NCBI GenBank assembly: GCA_949471785.1
Contig: CASWRE010000007.1
Span: forward strand, 26,291 to 90,290
Length of the DNA stretch: 64,000 bases
Direction of reading: 5' to 3'
Source: an uncultured Lachnospiraceae bacterium
Lineage (GTDB): Bacteria > Bacillota > Clostridia > Lachnospirales > Lachnospiraceae
Notes under the pieces: model-generated
The model's input: only the letters and a program-made list of their open reading frames with translations
Database searches by the model: none
Told to the model about the DNA's origin: nothing
Position numbers and translations under genes: made by a program
Shown here: one piece after another, positions 49,975 to 58,861 of the stretch
How positions within the stretch are numbered: position 1 is the stretch's first letter
Layout: each line of letters opens with the position of its first letter

Positions 49975-51258
49975 TTAGGGAATCCTTAAATAATCCTTAA
50001 ATGTGCCGCTTAAAGCCAGGTGTACGTCTACACACAGGCCATGCGCGCCGTTTTGTAAGGTGAGTTCTCCCTGCATTTCTTTCATAAAATAATCGGAGAT
50101 ATACAGCCCCAGCCCGGCTCCGTCCAGTTGGCCGGCGTTTTGGCCGCGATGAAATTTTTCTTTAAGCAGGGGAAGTTCTTCCGGAGGAACTCCGCCCCCG
50201 TAGTCTTCCATGCGAATGATCAGATACCCGGTTTCAATGAAAGCCGAGAGGGAGACGGGGGTGTCGGCATATTTGTAGGAGTTAGCAAAAATATTGTCGA
50301 ATACCTGCTGCAGGCGGAGTTTATCAACATAAATCACGCAATCTGGAATAGCCGGAAGGTCTGCCCGGCGGAGATAGTCGGCGTTTTCAAGCAGACGGCG
50401 GATTTCCCGGCTTTCCATGTCCAGAGGTGTTACGGACAGGCGTTCGAGTTCTTCCATTGTCGCCGTAAACAGATTAGTGATAAGGGTGTTGATCTGGTCG
50501 GCTTTTCGGATGATTTGGACGTAATGATTCCGGAGCCTGTCTGTATCTGCCAGGGCTGTCCCCACCTCTGCGACGGCTTTGATGCTGGCGACGGGGGTTT
50601 TGATATCGTGGGAGAGTTCTGCCACCAGTTCTTTTTTGTCGGCATTGGCTCTGGCTTCTGCCTGACGGGCCTTTTTCAGTTCCCGGCGCATGAGGTCAAA
50701 ACTTTCCGTGAAAGCGCCGAAGAGATTTTGCCGGTCCATTTCGAGGGGAATGTCCAGATTGCCGGCTGCGATACGTTCGGCAAAGCCTTTGAGTTTTTGA
50801 AAGGGAGTTACGATGGAGTGATTCAGATAAAAAGTATATCCCGCGCAGAGGATGCTCTGCAGAAGAGTAACCGCAGTGAGTAAAAACAGAAGATTTTGTT
50901 TTTGCCGCAGAAAAATCCGGGAGTTGTCATTGTAGATCAGGAGCTTTCCCACGGTCTGTCCGTCGGCTTGAATGTCCAGCATGGTATCTCTGTGGATAAC
51001 GGCCGCGTTCAGGCTTTCACTGAGTCCCGGTTTTGTTCTGAAAAGAACCGCGCCGTCATTGTCGATGATGACATAGTCAAGGGGAGTAGGATTTTTGTGC
51101 TCATGGATTTGCTTCCAGTCTGCCTGTATGGTGTGGACGGCTTCGTTGATCAGGACAGCGTCCTGGGGAGGATTCATATCTCGGAAAGCAAAGAATACGA
51201 GAGCTGCCGCCTCGGCCAGAAAGAGGAGCAGTATGGTGAGAAGGATCTGTTTTTTCAT
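49975..51258 (-). CDS. Sensor histidine kinase
   Basis: A membrane kinase of 427 residues. A first helix (about 3-24), an extracellular sensor of about 100 residues, a second helix (about 123-145), HAMP (about 146-200), HisKA with ELSHDIKTPVAS, and HATPase with DNIFANSYKYADT, DYGGGVP and GAGLGLYIS. Having a real extracellular domain, it differs from the intramembrane-sensing BceS class. It overlaps the response regulator by 4 bases. Confidence 0.92.
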   Translation of the reverse strand: MKKQILLTILLLFLAEAAALVFFAFRDMNPPQDAVLINEAVHTIQADWKQIHEHKNPTPLDYVIIDNDGAVLFRTKPGLSESLNAAVIHRDTMLDIQADGQTVGKLLIYNDNSRIFLRQKQNLLFLLTAVTLLQSILCAGYTFYLNHSIVTPFQKLKGFAERIAAGNLDIPLEMDRQNLFGAFTESFDLMRRELKKARQAEARANADKKELVAELSHDIKTPVASIKAVAEVGTALADTDRLRNHYVQIIRKADQINTLITNLFTATMEELERLSVTPLDMESREIRRLLENADYLRRADLPAIPDCVIYVDKLRLQQVFDNIFANSYKYADTPVSLSAFIETGYLIIRMEDYGGGVPPEELPLLKEKFHRGQNAGQLDGAGLGLYISDYFMKEMQGELTLQNGAHGLCVDVHLALSGTFKDYLRIP

Positions 51259-51935
51259 TGCTTTCCTCCATTGAATTTGTAGCCGTCGCCCCAGACCGTG
51301 AGGATGTATTCCGGTTTGCCCGGTTTTTGCTCGATGGCTTCCCGGATTTTCCGAATATGTACATTCAGAGTTCCGTCGCCCGTGAATTTATCTCCCCAGA
51401 CATTTTCAAAGAGTTCTTGTTTGGAGACGACCTGATTTTCGTGTCGGATCAGATAGGACAATAATTTGAATTCCAGAGCAGTCAGCTTGACGCCGCAACC
51501 ATGAACAGATACTTGTTTTGCGGAAAAATCTACGGTCAGACGACCGTCGGTGTAGATTCGGGACGGATCTGGTCCCAGGCGTTTCAGTACAGCCTTCACT
51601 TTGGCCAGCAGGACGCCCAGAGAATAGGGCTTTTGGATGTAATCGTCGCCTCCGATATGGAGCGCAACGATCTGGTCATCTTCGCTGGTCCGGGCAGAAA
51701 TAAAAAGAATTGGGATATCGGTTTTCTCCCGCAGTTCCTTACACAGCATAAAACCGCTGCCGTCTCCGAGATTGATATCCAGCAGCATTAGCCTGGCCGT
51801 GTCCTTTTGAAAGAATTTCCTGCATTCCCGGGCGCTGTAAGCGACAGTTGTTGCGACGCCGAACAGGGTAAAATATTCCGCCGTGCTGTCTGCCAGTAGT
51901 TTTTCATCATCGATAATCAGACAATCGTATTGCAT
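51255..51935 (-). CDS. OmpR-family response regulator
   Basis: A 226-residue regulator. The receiver domain has D9/D10 and the phospho-acceptor D53 (LLDINLGDGSG), T in FISARTS and K in YIQKPYSLG. The C-terminal winged-helix domain has the LTALEFKLLSYLIRH and VWGDKFTGDGTLNVHIRKIR motifs. It heads the regulator-kinase-ATPase-permease set and presumably controls the transporter genes. Ribosome site AAAGGAG. The space upstream is only 95 bases and contains a terminator hairpin. Confidence 0.93.
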   Translation of the reverse strand: MQYDCLIIDDEKLLADSTAEYFTLFGVATTVAYSARECRKFFQKDTARLMLLDINLGDGSGFMLCKELREKTDIPILFISARTSEDDQIVALHIGGDDYIQKPYSLGVLLAKVKAVLKRLGPDPSRIYTDGRLTVDFSAKQVSVHGCGVKLTALEFKLLSYLIRHENQVVSKQELFENVWGDKFTGDGTLNVHIRKIREAIEQKPGKPEYILTVWGDGYKFNGGKQ

Positions 51936-51961
51936 GGTCTGTCTCCTTTTACCTTGTCATG

Positions 51962-52001
51962 AAAAAAATGTAAAGTCTTTGACAACTCAATAGACTTTAC
52001 A
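51962..52001 (-). terminator. Terminator of the coiled-coil gene, just before the response regulator
   Basis: On the minus strand TGTAAAGTCT (52001-51992) pairs with AGACTTTACA (51978-51969), then TTTTTTTC. It ends 27 bases before the response-regulator ATG, so it may also act as an attenuator for that operon. Confidence 0.8.
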
Positions 52002-52030
52002 CTTTGGTTATGTGATATGTTGTATTTTTG

Positions 52031-52510
52031 CTATGCGATCCTGGTTTTGATTTCTGCAATCTCCTTTTTAAGGCTGTCTACCTCAGTTAAAAGGTAGTTG
52101 ACTCTTACTTCACAGACAAGATTTTTGTCGGCTATGGGTATAGCCTGGTTGGGCTTGTCAATCAGATTGCCATGATTTTCAGCCAGAAGCCGTATATTAT
52201 GATTTGTTTCATTCTCAAGGGCCAACTCAATATTAGCTATTCTGGCTTCCTGGCTATCGGATTTCATGTCGAGACTGTCGACTTTTTTCTCGAGCGCATC
52301 AAACCTGGTCTCAAGATTATCAAAGCTGGATTCAAGTTTATCAAACCTGACTTCGATATTGTCGACTTTGGTCTCAAGATTGTTAAACCTGACTTCGAGA
52401 TTATCAAGCCTGACTTCGATATTGTCGATCTTAGTCTCAATGCCTGTCACTTTTTGTTTTAACTCTTGTGTATTAGTATAGATGGCTAATAATAATTCGT
52501 TATCGTTCAT
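52031..52510 (-). CDS. Heptad-repeat coiled-coil protein of unknown function
   Basis: A protein of 159 residues. Residues 15-90 are near-perfect 7-residue units of the type VDNIEVR/FDNLETR, encoded by 21-base DNA repeats: a long coiled coil. A second segment near 135-158 (LLTEVDSLKKEIAEI) is also helical. No signal or membrane helix. Similar short proteins occur in many Clostridia without known function. The gene is followed by a good terminator. Confidence 0.7.
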   Translation of the reverse strand: MNDNELLLAIYTNTQELKQKVTGIETKIDNIEVRLDNLEVRFNNLETKVDNIEVRFDKLESSFDNLETRFDALEKKVDSLDMKSDSQEARIANIELALENETNHNIRLLAENHGNLIDKPNQAIPIADKNLVCEVRVNYLLTEVDSLKKEIAEIKTRIA

Positions 52511-52831
52511 GGTCTGCCCTCCTGTGGTTATCAGTATATCACAGCCAAGGAGTAAAGTCTATGGAATTGTCAACGTTCAAAAACTGTCGTTTTCTCTGGA
52601 GAATTGGAGTGATCGTATGCGTAGAATAAAGGTGATGGGAATGAAGAAATGAAATTTTGCAATATAAGGGAACGCAAGGGGCCAAGGGGAGAAAACGGCG
52701 ATTCGGAATGTCCCTTCTCATACAAAATGCGGGTAATGAAAAGAAGCGCCCGAAACATTTAGTTTTGAGAAGGGACGTCCCCGGACTGTCTGCCGTTTAA
52801 GAAGTGAACGGATTGCTATATCAGAAAAATT
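52511..52831. other. Intergenic region with a spaced 11-base inverted repeat
   Basis: No gene is supported. GTCCCTTCTCA (52710-52720) and TGAGAAGGGAC (52766-52776) are exact inverted repeats 45 bases apart. It may be the remnant of a small element. Short open frames here lack ribosome sites. Confidence 0.5.
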
Positions 52832-53743
52832 TTACAAATCATCTGAACTTTCAAGAGGGTTGTCGGAAAGATCTGAAAAATCTTCCTCCTCATCAAGGAG
52901 CCCATCCGTCAAACCGTCCATATCCGTGGCGGAATTTTTGGCCTCATCGGGAAGCTCGATGGATTCTACCGTATCAAAAGAGGTAAAGCTGTAATTGAGG
53001 TCGCAGCTTTTGCAGGTGAAAGCCACTTCATCCTGGCTGGCATTCATGGCGGATTCCATGAGATCTCTGATATCCATAGTCATTTTGACAGGATATTTGG
53101 TTTCCCTGTCGATGAAAAGCTGATAATCCACTCTGGCGTTGGCGAAAGCTTCGGTATCTATGTCCAGTCCGCTGCTGTTCATGTTACTTAAAACGGTGTC
53201 CAGCATGCCCTTGATGGAGTCTCCGCTGATATTTCCCGACAGAAGATAACATTCTTTATTATTCACAGTCTGAGTTTCCCCGGCCAGCTCCAGGGATTCG
53301 GAAAGCTCCTGGATATCTTTGAAGGTATAGGCTTCCATGGCGGCGGTCATATCCTCGGTCTCCTGTTTGATCCATGTATCGTAAACATTCACATAAGAGA
53401 GATTCTTGCCATTTTCCTGGAGTGAATACATTTCCATGTCCAGATCCATATGCTGGCCCATCACATCCATGGAAAGGGCGCCGACGCCGTGTACGCGGGC
53501 AGGATCTGTGATGGCTTCGGTATCCATGTCCATGGCAAAGCTCATATCCATGTCAAAACCTTCCACGGAACCGGAAAGATCCATGTTCATCTGCATTTCC
53601 ATAGTGCAGGACTTCATTTTCGCCGTCTTGGCGGCCATCTCTCCCAACAGGCGCTCCGGTGTTGCCTCTTTCTGGCAGCCTGTCAGGGCAATGATCAGTA
53701 TGAGAGCCAGAGACGCCGTTAAACTGTGTTTTTTGATTTTCAT
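52832..53743 (-). CDS. DUF6612-like lipoprotein
   Basis: An exported lipoprotein of 303 residues, lipobox ALTG-C (C23). The body (about 30-255) has the alternating hydrophobic pattern of LolA/LprG-like half-barrels and is rich in Met and Asp (MEMQMNMDLSGSVEG). A late IELPDEA is followed by an acidic tail (SDLSDNPLESSDDL). Possibly binds a lipid or hydrophobic ligand at the surface; this is inference from fold similarity. Ribosome site GGAGG. Confidence 0.75.
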   Translation of the reverse strand: MKIKKHSLTASLALILIIALTGCQKEATPERLLGEMAAKTAKMKSCTMEMQMNMDLSGSVEGFDMDMSFAMDMDTEAITDPARVHGVGALSMDVMGQHMDLDMEMYSLQENGKNLSYVNVYDTWIKQETEDMTAAMEAYTFKDIQELSESLELAGETQTVNNKECYLLSGNISGDSIKGMLDTVLSNMNSSGLDIDTEAFANARVDYQLFIDRETKYPVKMTMDIRDLMESAMNASQDEVAFTCKSCDLNYSFTSFDTVESIELPDEAKNSATDMDGLTDGLLDEEEDFSDLSDNPLESSDDL

Positions 53744-53779
53744 ACAGTCCTCCTTCGATGATTTTATCGCCTTTTTAGT

Positions 53780-54724
53780 TTACCACGAAACCGTGTTTTC
53801 AACAACTGCCGGATTGGTTTTGGAAAAATTTTTGTTTGGCGTAACGAGAAGCTCCTCCAGCTTTCGCGCCGCGGCGCTTAAGGAAAAACCGGCTCGTTTT
53901 ACCAGGCAGATAGTTCTTGGCGGAATGGGCTCGGCGAGCGGCAGCAGCGTTACCGTTCCCCTGGCGGCGGCATCACCCAGAAGGGCCTCGGGGATGAAAC
54001 CGATCCCCAGGTCATGCATGACCAGAGGCAGAATCTGGTCCGCGGTGGCAGCTTCCACGCTGGGGGAAAATACCGCTCCCTTTTCTGCGAACAGAGATGA
54101 ATAGAAAGCATACGTTTGGGTATGTTCCCCCATGGAGATCAGGGGAAAACGGGACAGGTCGGTCAGATGGAATTTCTGATCCGCGGGGAAGGAGAAGGAT
54201 GTTCCGCAGACGGCCACGTCCTGGATGTGTTTTAAGACTTTGCTTTTCAGAGAACCGGGAATCTCTGTCGGAGCCACTGTCACGATGGCAATGTCTACCA
54301 GGCCGTTTTTTAAAGCTGTAAGAGCCTGTGGTGTGGAATGGTTTGAGACCCGGATACGGATGCCTGGGTAGAGCTGCCGGAATTTTTTTAGAACGGACAG
54401 GAGCAGACAGTGCAGAGCGGTTCCGCTGGCGCCGATGGAAACGGTTCCCTGCTGCAGCCCCCTGGCCAGCGCAAGTTCTTCTTCACCGGCTTCGATATGT
54501 TCCACGGCTATGCGGATATGGGCGAATAGCTGTTCCCCTTCCGGCGTAAGAGACATCCCCTGACGGGAACGGACAAAGAGGGTACAAGCCAGTTCACTTT
54601 CCAGATTTTTGATAATCCGCGTAAGATTAGGCTGATTGTTCATCAGAGCTGCCGCTGCCTGGGTGATACTCCGATATTTGGCCACGTAGTAAAAAACCCG
54701 ATAATAGTCATAGCTGATATTCAT
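53780..54724 (-). CDS. LysR-family transcriptional regulator
   Basis: A 314-residue regulator. The N-terminal helix-turn-helix is YYVAKYRSITQAAAALMNNQPNLTR, and the PBP2-type effector domain is about 90-300 (GTVSIGASGTALHC). Start ATG 54724 follows GGAGAA; the ATG 15 bases upstream has no ribosome site. It is divergent from the MATE gene and the 118-base gap is A/T-rich with overlapping promoters, so it probably controls that pump. Confidence 0.88.
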   Translation of the reverse strand: MNISYDYYRVFYYVAKYRSITQAAAALMNNQPNLTRIIKNLESELACTLFVRSRQGMSLTPEGEQLFAHIRIAVEHIEAGEEELALARGLQQGTVSIGASGTALHCLLLSVLKKFRQLYPGIRIRVSNHSTPQALTALKNGLVDIAIVTVAPTEIPGSLKSKVLKHIQDVAVCGTSFSFPADQKFHLTDLSRFPLISMGEHTQTYAFYSSLFAEKGAVFSPSVEAATADQILPLVMHDLGIGFIPEALLGDAAARGTVTLLPLAEPIPPRTICLVKRAGFSLSAAARKLEELLVTPNKNFSKTNPAVVENTVSW

Positions 54725-54775
54725 AAAACGTTTCTCCATACTATTTTAATATGATTAATATATAAAACATATATT

Positions 54776-54803
54776 TTGCATATGGGATCGCATTGAGTAT
54801 ACT
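54776..54803 (+). promoter_or_regulatory. Candidate promoter of the MATE gene
   Basis: TTGCAT (54776-54781), 16-base spacer, TATACT (54798-54803). A second possible pair is TTGAGT (54793-54798) and TACTAT (54815-54820). Near the likely LysR site. Confidence 0.45.
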
Positions 54804-54842
54804 ACACATGGCTTTACTATACAAGAAAAGGAGAGGAAACAC

Positions 54843-56165
54843 ATGAATAAGGATTTGACTGTGGGCAAGCCGGAAACGGTGTTGTGGCGATTCTGCCTGC
54901 CTTTGTTTGGCAGTATTATTTTTCAGCAGCTCTATAATATCGCGGACAGCCTTGTGGCCGGGAAATTCATCGGGGAAAATGCGCTGGCCGCGGTAGGCAA
55001 CAGTTATGAGATTACGCTTATTTTTTTAGCATTTGCTTTCGGATGCAACATCGGGTGCTCCGTGATCGTATCCCAGTATTTCGGGGCAAAAGAATATGGG
55101 AAAATGAAGACTGCAGTCAGTACGGCCATGCTTTCCAGCCTGGCTGTCTGCGTGTTTTTGATGGGTATCGGTATATTGTTCTGCGATGCGCTGCTGACGG
55201 GAATCCATACGCCGGCGGAACTATTTGCCGATTCCAGACTTTATCTTGATATTTATGTCTGGGGGCTGCCTTTTGTGTTCTTTTATAATATTGCGACAGG
55301 AATCTTTTCGGCTCTGGGTGATTCCCGGACACCCTTTATTTTCCTGGCGGCTTCTTCCCTGTCCAACATCGCCGTGGATATTTTCTTTGTGACGGCCTTT
55401 CATATGGGCGTGGCTGGCGTGGCGTGGGCGACATTTCTATGTCAGGGCGTCAGCTGTGTACTGGCCGTGCTGGTGGTGTTCCGGCGTCTGAGGGGAATAG
55501 AAAGCAGAGGGAGGGCGCAGGTTTTTTCTTTTCGGGTATTTAAGAAGATTGCGGTCATCGCTGTCCCCAGCATTCTGCAGCAGAGCTTTGTATCTGTGGG
55601 AAATATTATTTTGCAGAGTGTGATTAATGGCTTCGGGCCCGGCGTTATAGCCGGTTATTCGGCCTCGGTGAAGCTGAATAATCTGGTGATCACGTCTTTT
55701 ACTACTCTGGGAAACGGGATTTCCAATTATACTGCCCAGAACATAGGGGCCAGAAAGCCCCGGCGTGTAAAAGAGGGATTTCGGGCGGGCATTAAAATGG
55801 TATGGATACTGGGGCTGCCTCTGGCATTTCTCTACTTTTTTGGGGGTAAGTGGCTGTTATACCTGTTTCTGGATGAACCCACCGAGCTGGCCCTTGGAAC
55901 GGGGATCAATTTTTTGCGGATACTGTCTCCGTTTTATGTGGTAGTCTCGGCCAAACTGGTAGCGGACGGCATTCTGCGTGGTATCGGGAGAATGAAAAAA
56001 TTCATGGCTGCCACCTTTACGGATCTGGTCCTCCGGGTAGCCTTTGCCCTGATACTGTCAGAAACGGTATTAGGCGCCACGGGTATCTGGTGCGCCTGGC
56101 CTGCCGGCTGGACAATCGCCACGGTTATGTCTATCGTTTTTTACCGGATGGAGAAGCTGGATTAA
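54843..56165 (+). CDS. MATE-family efflux transporter
   Basis: A 440-residue membrane protein with about twelve helices in two homologous halves. N-terminal pattern LWRFCLPLFGSIIFQQLYNIADSL and mid LGNGISNYTAQNIGARKP are typical of MATE pumps. It exports cationic drugs or metabolites in exchange for Na+ or H+. Ribosome site AAAGGAGAGG. Substrate unknown. Confidence 0.92.
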   Translation: MNKDLTVGKPETVLWRFCLPLFGSIIFQQLYNIADSLVAGKFIGENALAAVGNSYEITLIFLAFAFGCNIGCSVIVSQYFGAKEYGKMKTAVSTAMLSSLAVCVFLMGIGILFCDALLTGIHTPAELFADSRLYLDIYVWGLPFVFFYNIATGIFSALGDSRTPFIFLAASSLSNIAVDIFFVTAFHMGVAGVAWATFLCQGVSCVLAVLVVFRRLRGIESRGRAQVFSFRVFKKIAVIAVPSILQQSFVSVGNIILQSVINGFGPGVIAGYSASVKLNNLVITSFTTLGNGISNYTAQNIGARKPRRVKEGFRAGIKMVWILGLPLAFLYFFGGKWLLYLFLDEPTELALGTGINFLRILSPFYVVVSAKLVADGILRGIGRMKKFMAATFTDLVLRVAFALILSETVLGATGIWCAWPAGWTIATVMSIVFYRMEKLD

Positions 56166-56225
56166 ACTTTCGGACTCCTGTGTTTTTTGACGGTGCGGAA
56201 GTGTTTTTTGGGGTATTGGTTCGGC

Positions 56226-56262
56226 CCAGGACTTTGCAGCAAATGCAGATTCCGTAACAGTG
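56226..56262 (-). repeat. Partial family B repeat
   Basis: CGGCCCAGGACTTTGCA and the following AAATGCAGATTCCGTAA match, in reverse, the hairpin end of the element at 46613-46772. Confidence 0.65.
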
Positions 56263-56281
56263 AAGACGAAGGCTGATCTGT

Positions 56282-56426
56282 CGTTACTTTTCACACCCGA
56301 GCCACGCACTTGCTGCGTGGCTGCGGGAGAACATGATTCAGGCGGCAGTTTGGGCTTCGCGAAGCGAATTTTAATGCCCAAACTGCGCGTTACTGGTCAC
56401 AGAGTGAACAGTAACGATCGGTTACT
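56282..56426 (-). repeat. Intergenic palindromic repeat, family A copy 2
   Basis: Reverse-complement copy of 5310-5447, nearly identical across about 135 bases, including the TGCGTGG/CCACGCA hairpin, the TTCGCGAA core and the GTTACTGGTCAC arm. Confidence 0.88.
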
Positions 56427-56513
56427 TTTTGGCGATACGCATAACAGGTAACAGTTGAAATCTGGCGGTGGGGATGGTAAAGTGGGTAGAAAATAAAATT
56501 TCGCCGCCTGAAA

Positions 56514-56551
56514 AAGGCATTTCCGCAGGTTGTTTTATACGGAAATGCCTT
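56514..56551 (+). promoter_or_regulatory. Hairpin in the leader of the VanZ-like gene
   Basis: AAGGCATTTCCG (56514-56525) and CGGAAATGCCTT (56540-56551) form a perfect 12-base stem with a 14-base loop, ending 31 bases before the ATG. There is no T-tract, so it is not a standard terminator; it may shape the leader RNA. Confidence 0.55.
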
Positions 56552-56582
56552 GTCTGGAGGCCTTCAGTACGGAGGATAGGAT

Positions 56583-56978
56583 ATGAGTAAATTGCTGTAT
56601 GCCATCGTGGGCCTGATCGCCAAAATTCACAGCGCGATCCTGACCTGGAACGATTCCTGTGAGACGGTACTCTCGGACAAACAGCTCCATTTCCTGGTCA
56701 TTGGCCTGATCGGTATGATGATGCTGTTTGTGATATTCCCGCTGTTTAAGCTCCTGAGTAAAAATCATGTGTTGATCATTGCCTGGATCTATGTGTTTAC
56801 CGTGATGATTGTTCTCACCTTCGCCATTGAAATCGGCCAGGGGATCACCCACACGGGAACGATGGACTTTGACGATATTGTCTTTGGCCTGGTGGGTTTC
56901 ATGGTGATGTTTCTGATCTTTGCCGTGATCCGGTCGATCATTTTGTCGGTGGTTAAAATGGTTAAATCCATGTTCTGA
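56583..56978 (+). CDS. VanZ-like small membrane protein
   Basis: A 131-residue protein with three or four helices. SDKQLHFLVIGLIGMM and EIGQGITHTGTMDFDDIVFGLVGF resemble the DKxxHF and ExxQ...DxxxNxxG marks of VanZ-like proteins. Function of the broad family is unknown outside teicoplanin resistance. Ribosome site GGAGGATAGGAT. Convergent with the decarboxylase gene. Confidence 0.65.
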   Translation: MSKLLYAIVGLIAKIHSAILTWNDSCETVLSDKQLHFLVIGLIGMMMLFVIFPLFKLLSKNHVLIIAWIYVFTVMIVLTFAIEIGQGITHTGTMDFDDIVFGLVGFMVMFLIFAVIRSIILSVVKMVKSMF

Positions 56979-57022
56979 TTCAGACCGCGCGGCCGGGAAC
57001 GGATAAAGGGATTTCCGGGCTT

Positions 57023-58657
57023 TTATCTGCGGTCGATGATCTGGAATGTTGTCAGAGACGGGTCCGCCGGGCCGTGGAAACGGCGGCGATTCCTGCGCAG
57101 CGTATCGGCATAATTCCAGATTTCCGGTGTGAGAAGCTCACCGGGGTATACCATGGGGATTCCCGGCGGATAAGGGATCAGAGCCTCTCCGGCTATGCGG
57201 CCGGCCGCTTTTTCCCAGGGAATGGCCTGTTTGGGGGCAAACCAGGCTTCACGCGGGGAGAAGACGGTGGGAGGAAGGGAAGAAAATACGGCGGGGCGGT
57301 CCGAACAGGGCGCTCCGTTTTTTGCGCCTGCAGACGGGGCGATATAGCCTGTGTCTGTCCGACCGTCCGTCTGCGGCGTCGTGACCGCTGCCGATTCTTT
57401 CGCCGTCTGCCTTACGGCATTCAGCAGATCCTCCACGTCTTCTTCGGTATTGGCCGTCGTGAGGACGGCCAGCGCCGTGTCGCCCTCTGCCATTTCCAGG
57501 TCGATATTATGTCTGTCAAACAACCGGCGGCGGAAAGTATCTCCTTCGATGCCGAGGTCTCCCACATGGATGACGAGGCGGCTGGGGTCCAGCCCGGCGA
57601 TACCCCATGGTCCTGCCTGGCCGCCCGGTCTGTTTGTCCGTCTGGTATTTTGAGATCCTGCGGGAATTTTCGCGTCGGTCAGTTCTAATCCCGGGCATTT
57701 GATTCCTGGTACGGCATTTAAGCCGTCCCGGGCCTTTTGGCTCAGGCGATACAGCCTGTCCATCTGTTCCGGGCCATGGAGAGCCAGTTCCCTCCGGGCC
57801 AGATCCAGAGAAATCATCAGCAGATAGGAGGGGCTGGAGCTTTGCACCAGTTTTAACGCCGCCTCCGCCTGTCGGGAGGTGAGCCGGTCAGAACCGATAT
57901 GCAGCACGGAGCTCTGCGTCAGCGCTCCCGTCACTTTATGAAAGCTCTGTACGCACAGATCCGCACCCTGACGGAGCGCTCCCCGGGGAAATTTTTCCGA
58001 GAAATACAGATGTCCCCCATGGGCTTCATCCACCAGCAACAGCGCGTCGCGGCTGTGACAGATATCTGCGATTGCCTGCAGGTTACTGCAAAATCCCTGG
58101 TAAGTGGGGCTCACCAGACAGACCGCCCGGCAGTCAGGATGTTCGTCGAGGGCCTGCGCTACGGTTTGGGGTTTTACGCCCCCCCACAGGCCGTAATTTT
58201 CCAGATACTCCGGCAGTATCCATACCGGTACGGCTCCGGAGAGCACCAGGCCCATCAGGATGGATTTGTGGGCATTGCGGGGTACCAGCACACGGTCTCC
58301 GGGGCTGAGCGCAGCCAGCAGCATGGCCTCATTACCGCAGGTGGAGCCGTTGACCAGGAAATAGCTGTGCGCTGCGCCGTAAAGTTCCGTCAGAAGCATC
58401 TGGGCTTCCCGGATGGCGCCCTCCGGCGCGTGGAGATCGTCCAGCCCCGAGGCTTCCGTGAGATCATAGGAGAAGACGGCGTCCCCTACCTCCCTGCGCC
58501 ACAGTTCGCTGATACCCCGTTCGTATCGGTGTCCCGGAATACAGAAATACCCGGGACGTCGCTTTCGGTAAGCGGTCACCGCCTCAAACAGGGGAGAGCG
58601 GGATTGTCGTCTGATAAATGCAGTGGTGTGATTTGGCATGACAGGTACTTTCTTCAT
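57023..58657 (-). CDS. Orn/Lys/Arg decarboxylase family, PLP-dependent
   Basis: A fold-type I PLP decarboxylase, about 544 residues. PLP lysine lies in SFHKVTGALTQSS, preceded by VDEAHGGHLYFSE. N-terminal marks are FCIPGHRY and NGSTCGNEAMLLAA. Likely product is a polyamine precursor (cadaverine, putrescine or agmatine). It is longer than the usual 480-490 residues because of two hydrophilic insertions (around TNRPGGQAGPWG and TTPQTDGRTDTG). The start is uncertain: ATG 58657 has no clear ribosome site, and ATG 58639 after AAGAAAG is possible. Confidence 0.82.
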   Translation of the reverse strand: MKKVPVMPNHTTAFIRRQSRSPLFEAVTAYRKRRPGYFCIPGHRYERGISELWRREVGDAVFSYDLTEASGLDDLHAPEGAIREAQMLLTELYGAAHSYFLVNGSTCGNEAMLLAALSPGDRVLVPRNAHKSILMGLVLSGAVPVWILPEYLENYGLWGGVKPQTVAQALDEHPDCRAVCLVSPTYQGFCSNLQAIADICHSRDALLLVDEAHGGHLYFSEKFPRGALRQGADLCVQSFHKVTGALTQSSVLHIGSDRLTSRQAEAALKLVQSSSPSYLLMISLDLARRELALHGPEQMDRLYRLSQKARDGLNAVPGIKCPGLELTDAKIPAGSQNTRRTNRPGGQAGPWGIAGLDPSRLVIHVGDLGIEGDTFRRRLFDRHNIDLEMAEGDTALAVLTTANTEEDVEDLLNAVRQTAKESAAVTTPQTDGRTDTGYIAPSAGAKNGAPCSDRPAVFSSLPPTVFSPREAWFAPKQAIPWEKAAGRIAGEALIPYPPGIPMVYPGELLTPEIWNYADTLRRNRRRFHGPADPSLTTFQIIDRR

Positions 58658-58803
58658 GTTATGACTACGTGTTCCGGCATTACTATAGCACATCTGATTA
58701 TGAGTGAAAAGGGAATTTCGCCTCCTTATCTGCCGTCATTATTTAATATCCCGCATTTTCCCGATTTTTGCCATGAGGGGGGGTTTCAGACCCGCAGGAA
58801 ATA

Positions 58804-58812
58804 TGATATAAT
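58804..58812 (+). promoter_or_regulatory. Extended -10 promoter of the exonuclease III gene
   Basis: TGA followed by TATAAT (58807-58812), about 50 bases before the ATG; -35 is weak. Confidence 0.6.
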
Positions 58813-58861
58813 ACTTCCGATTGAATGCATGTGAACACAACAGGGGGAGGGACACGCAGGA

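Larger units (their letters stand above)
56166..56582. other. Intergenic region with two repeat elements and a leader hairpin
   Basis: No gene is supported in these 417 bases. They hold a partial family B repeat (56226-56262), family A copy 2 (56282-56426) and a 12-base-pair hairpin before the VanZ-like gene. An open frame through the repeat encodes MGIKIRFAKPKL, also found at 5351, because the repeat is duplicated. Confidence 0.75.

Noticed and set aside
49164..51935. BceRS-AB bacitracin-type module
   Set aside because: The kinase has a large extracellular sensor and the permease has two extracellular domains in an FtsX/MacB plan, unlike BceS and BceB.
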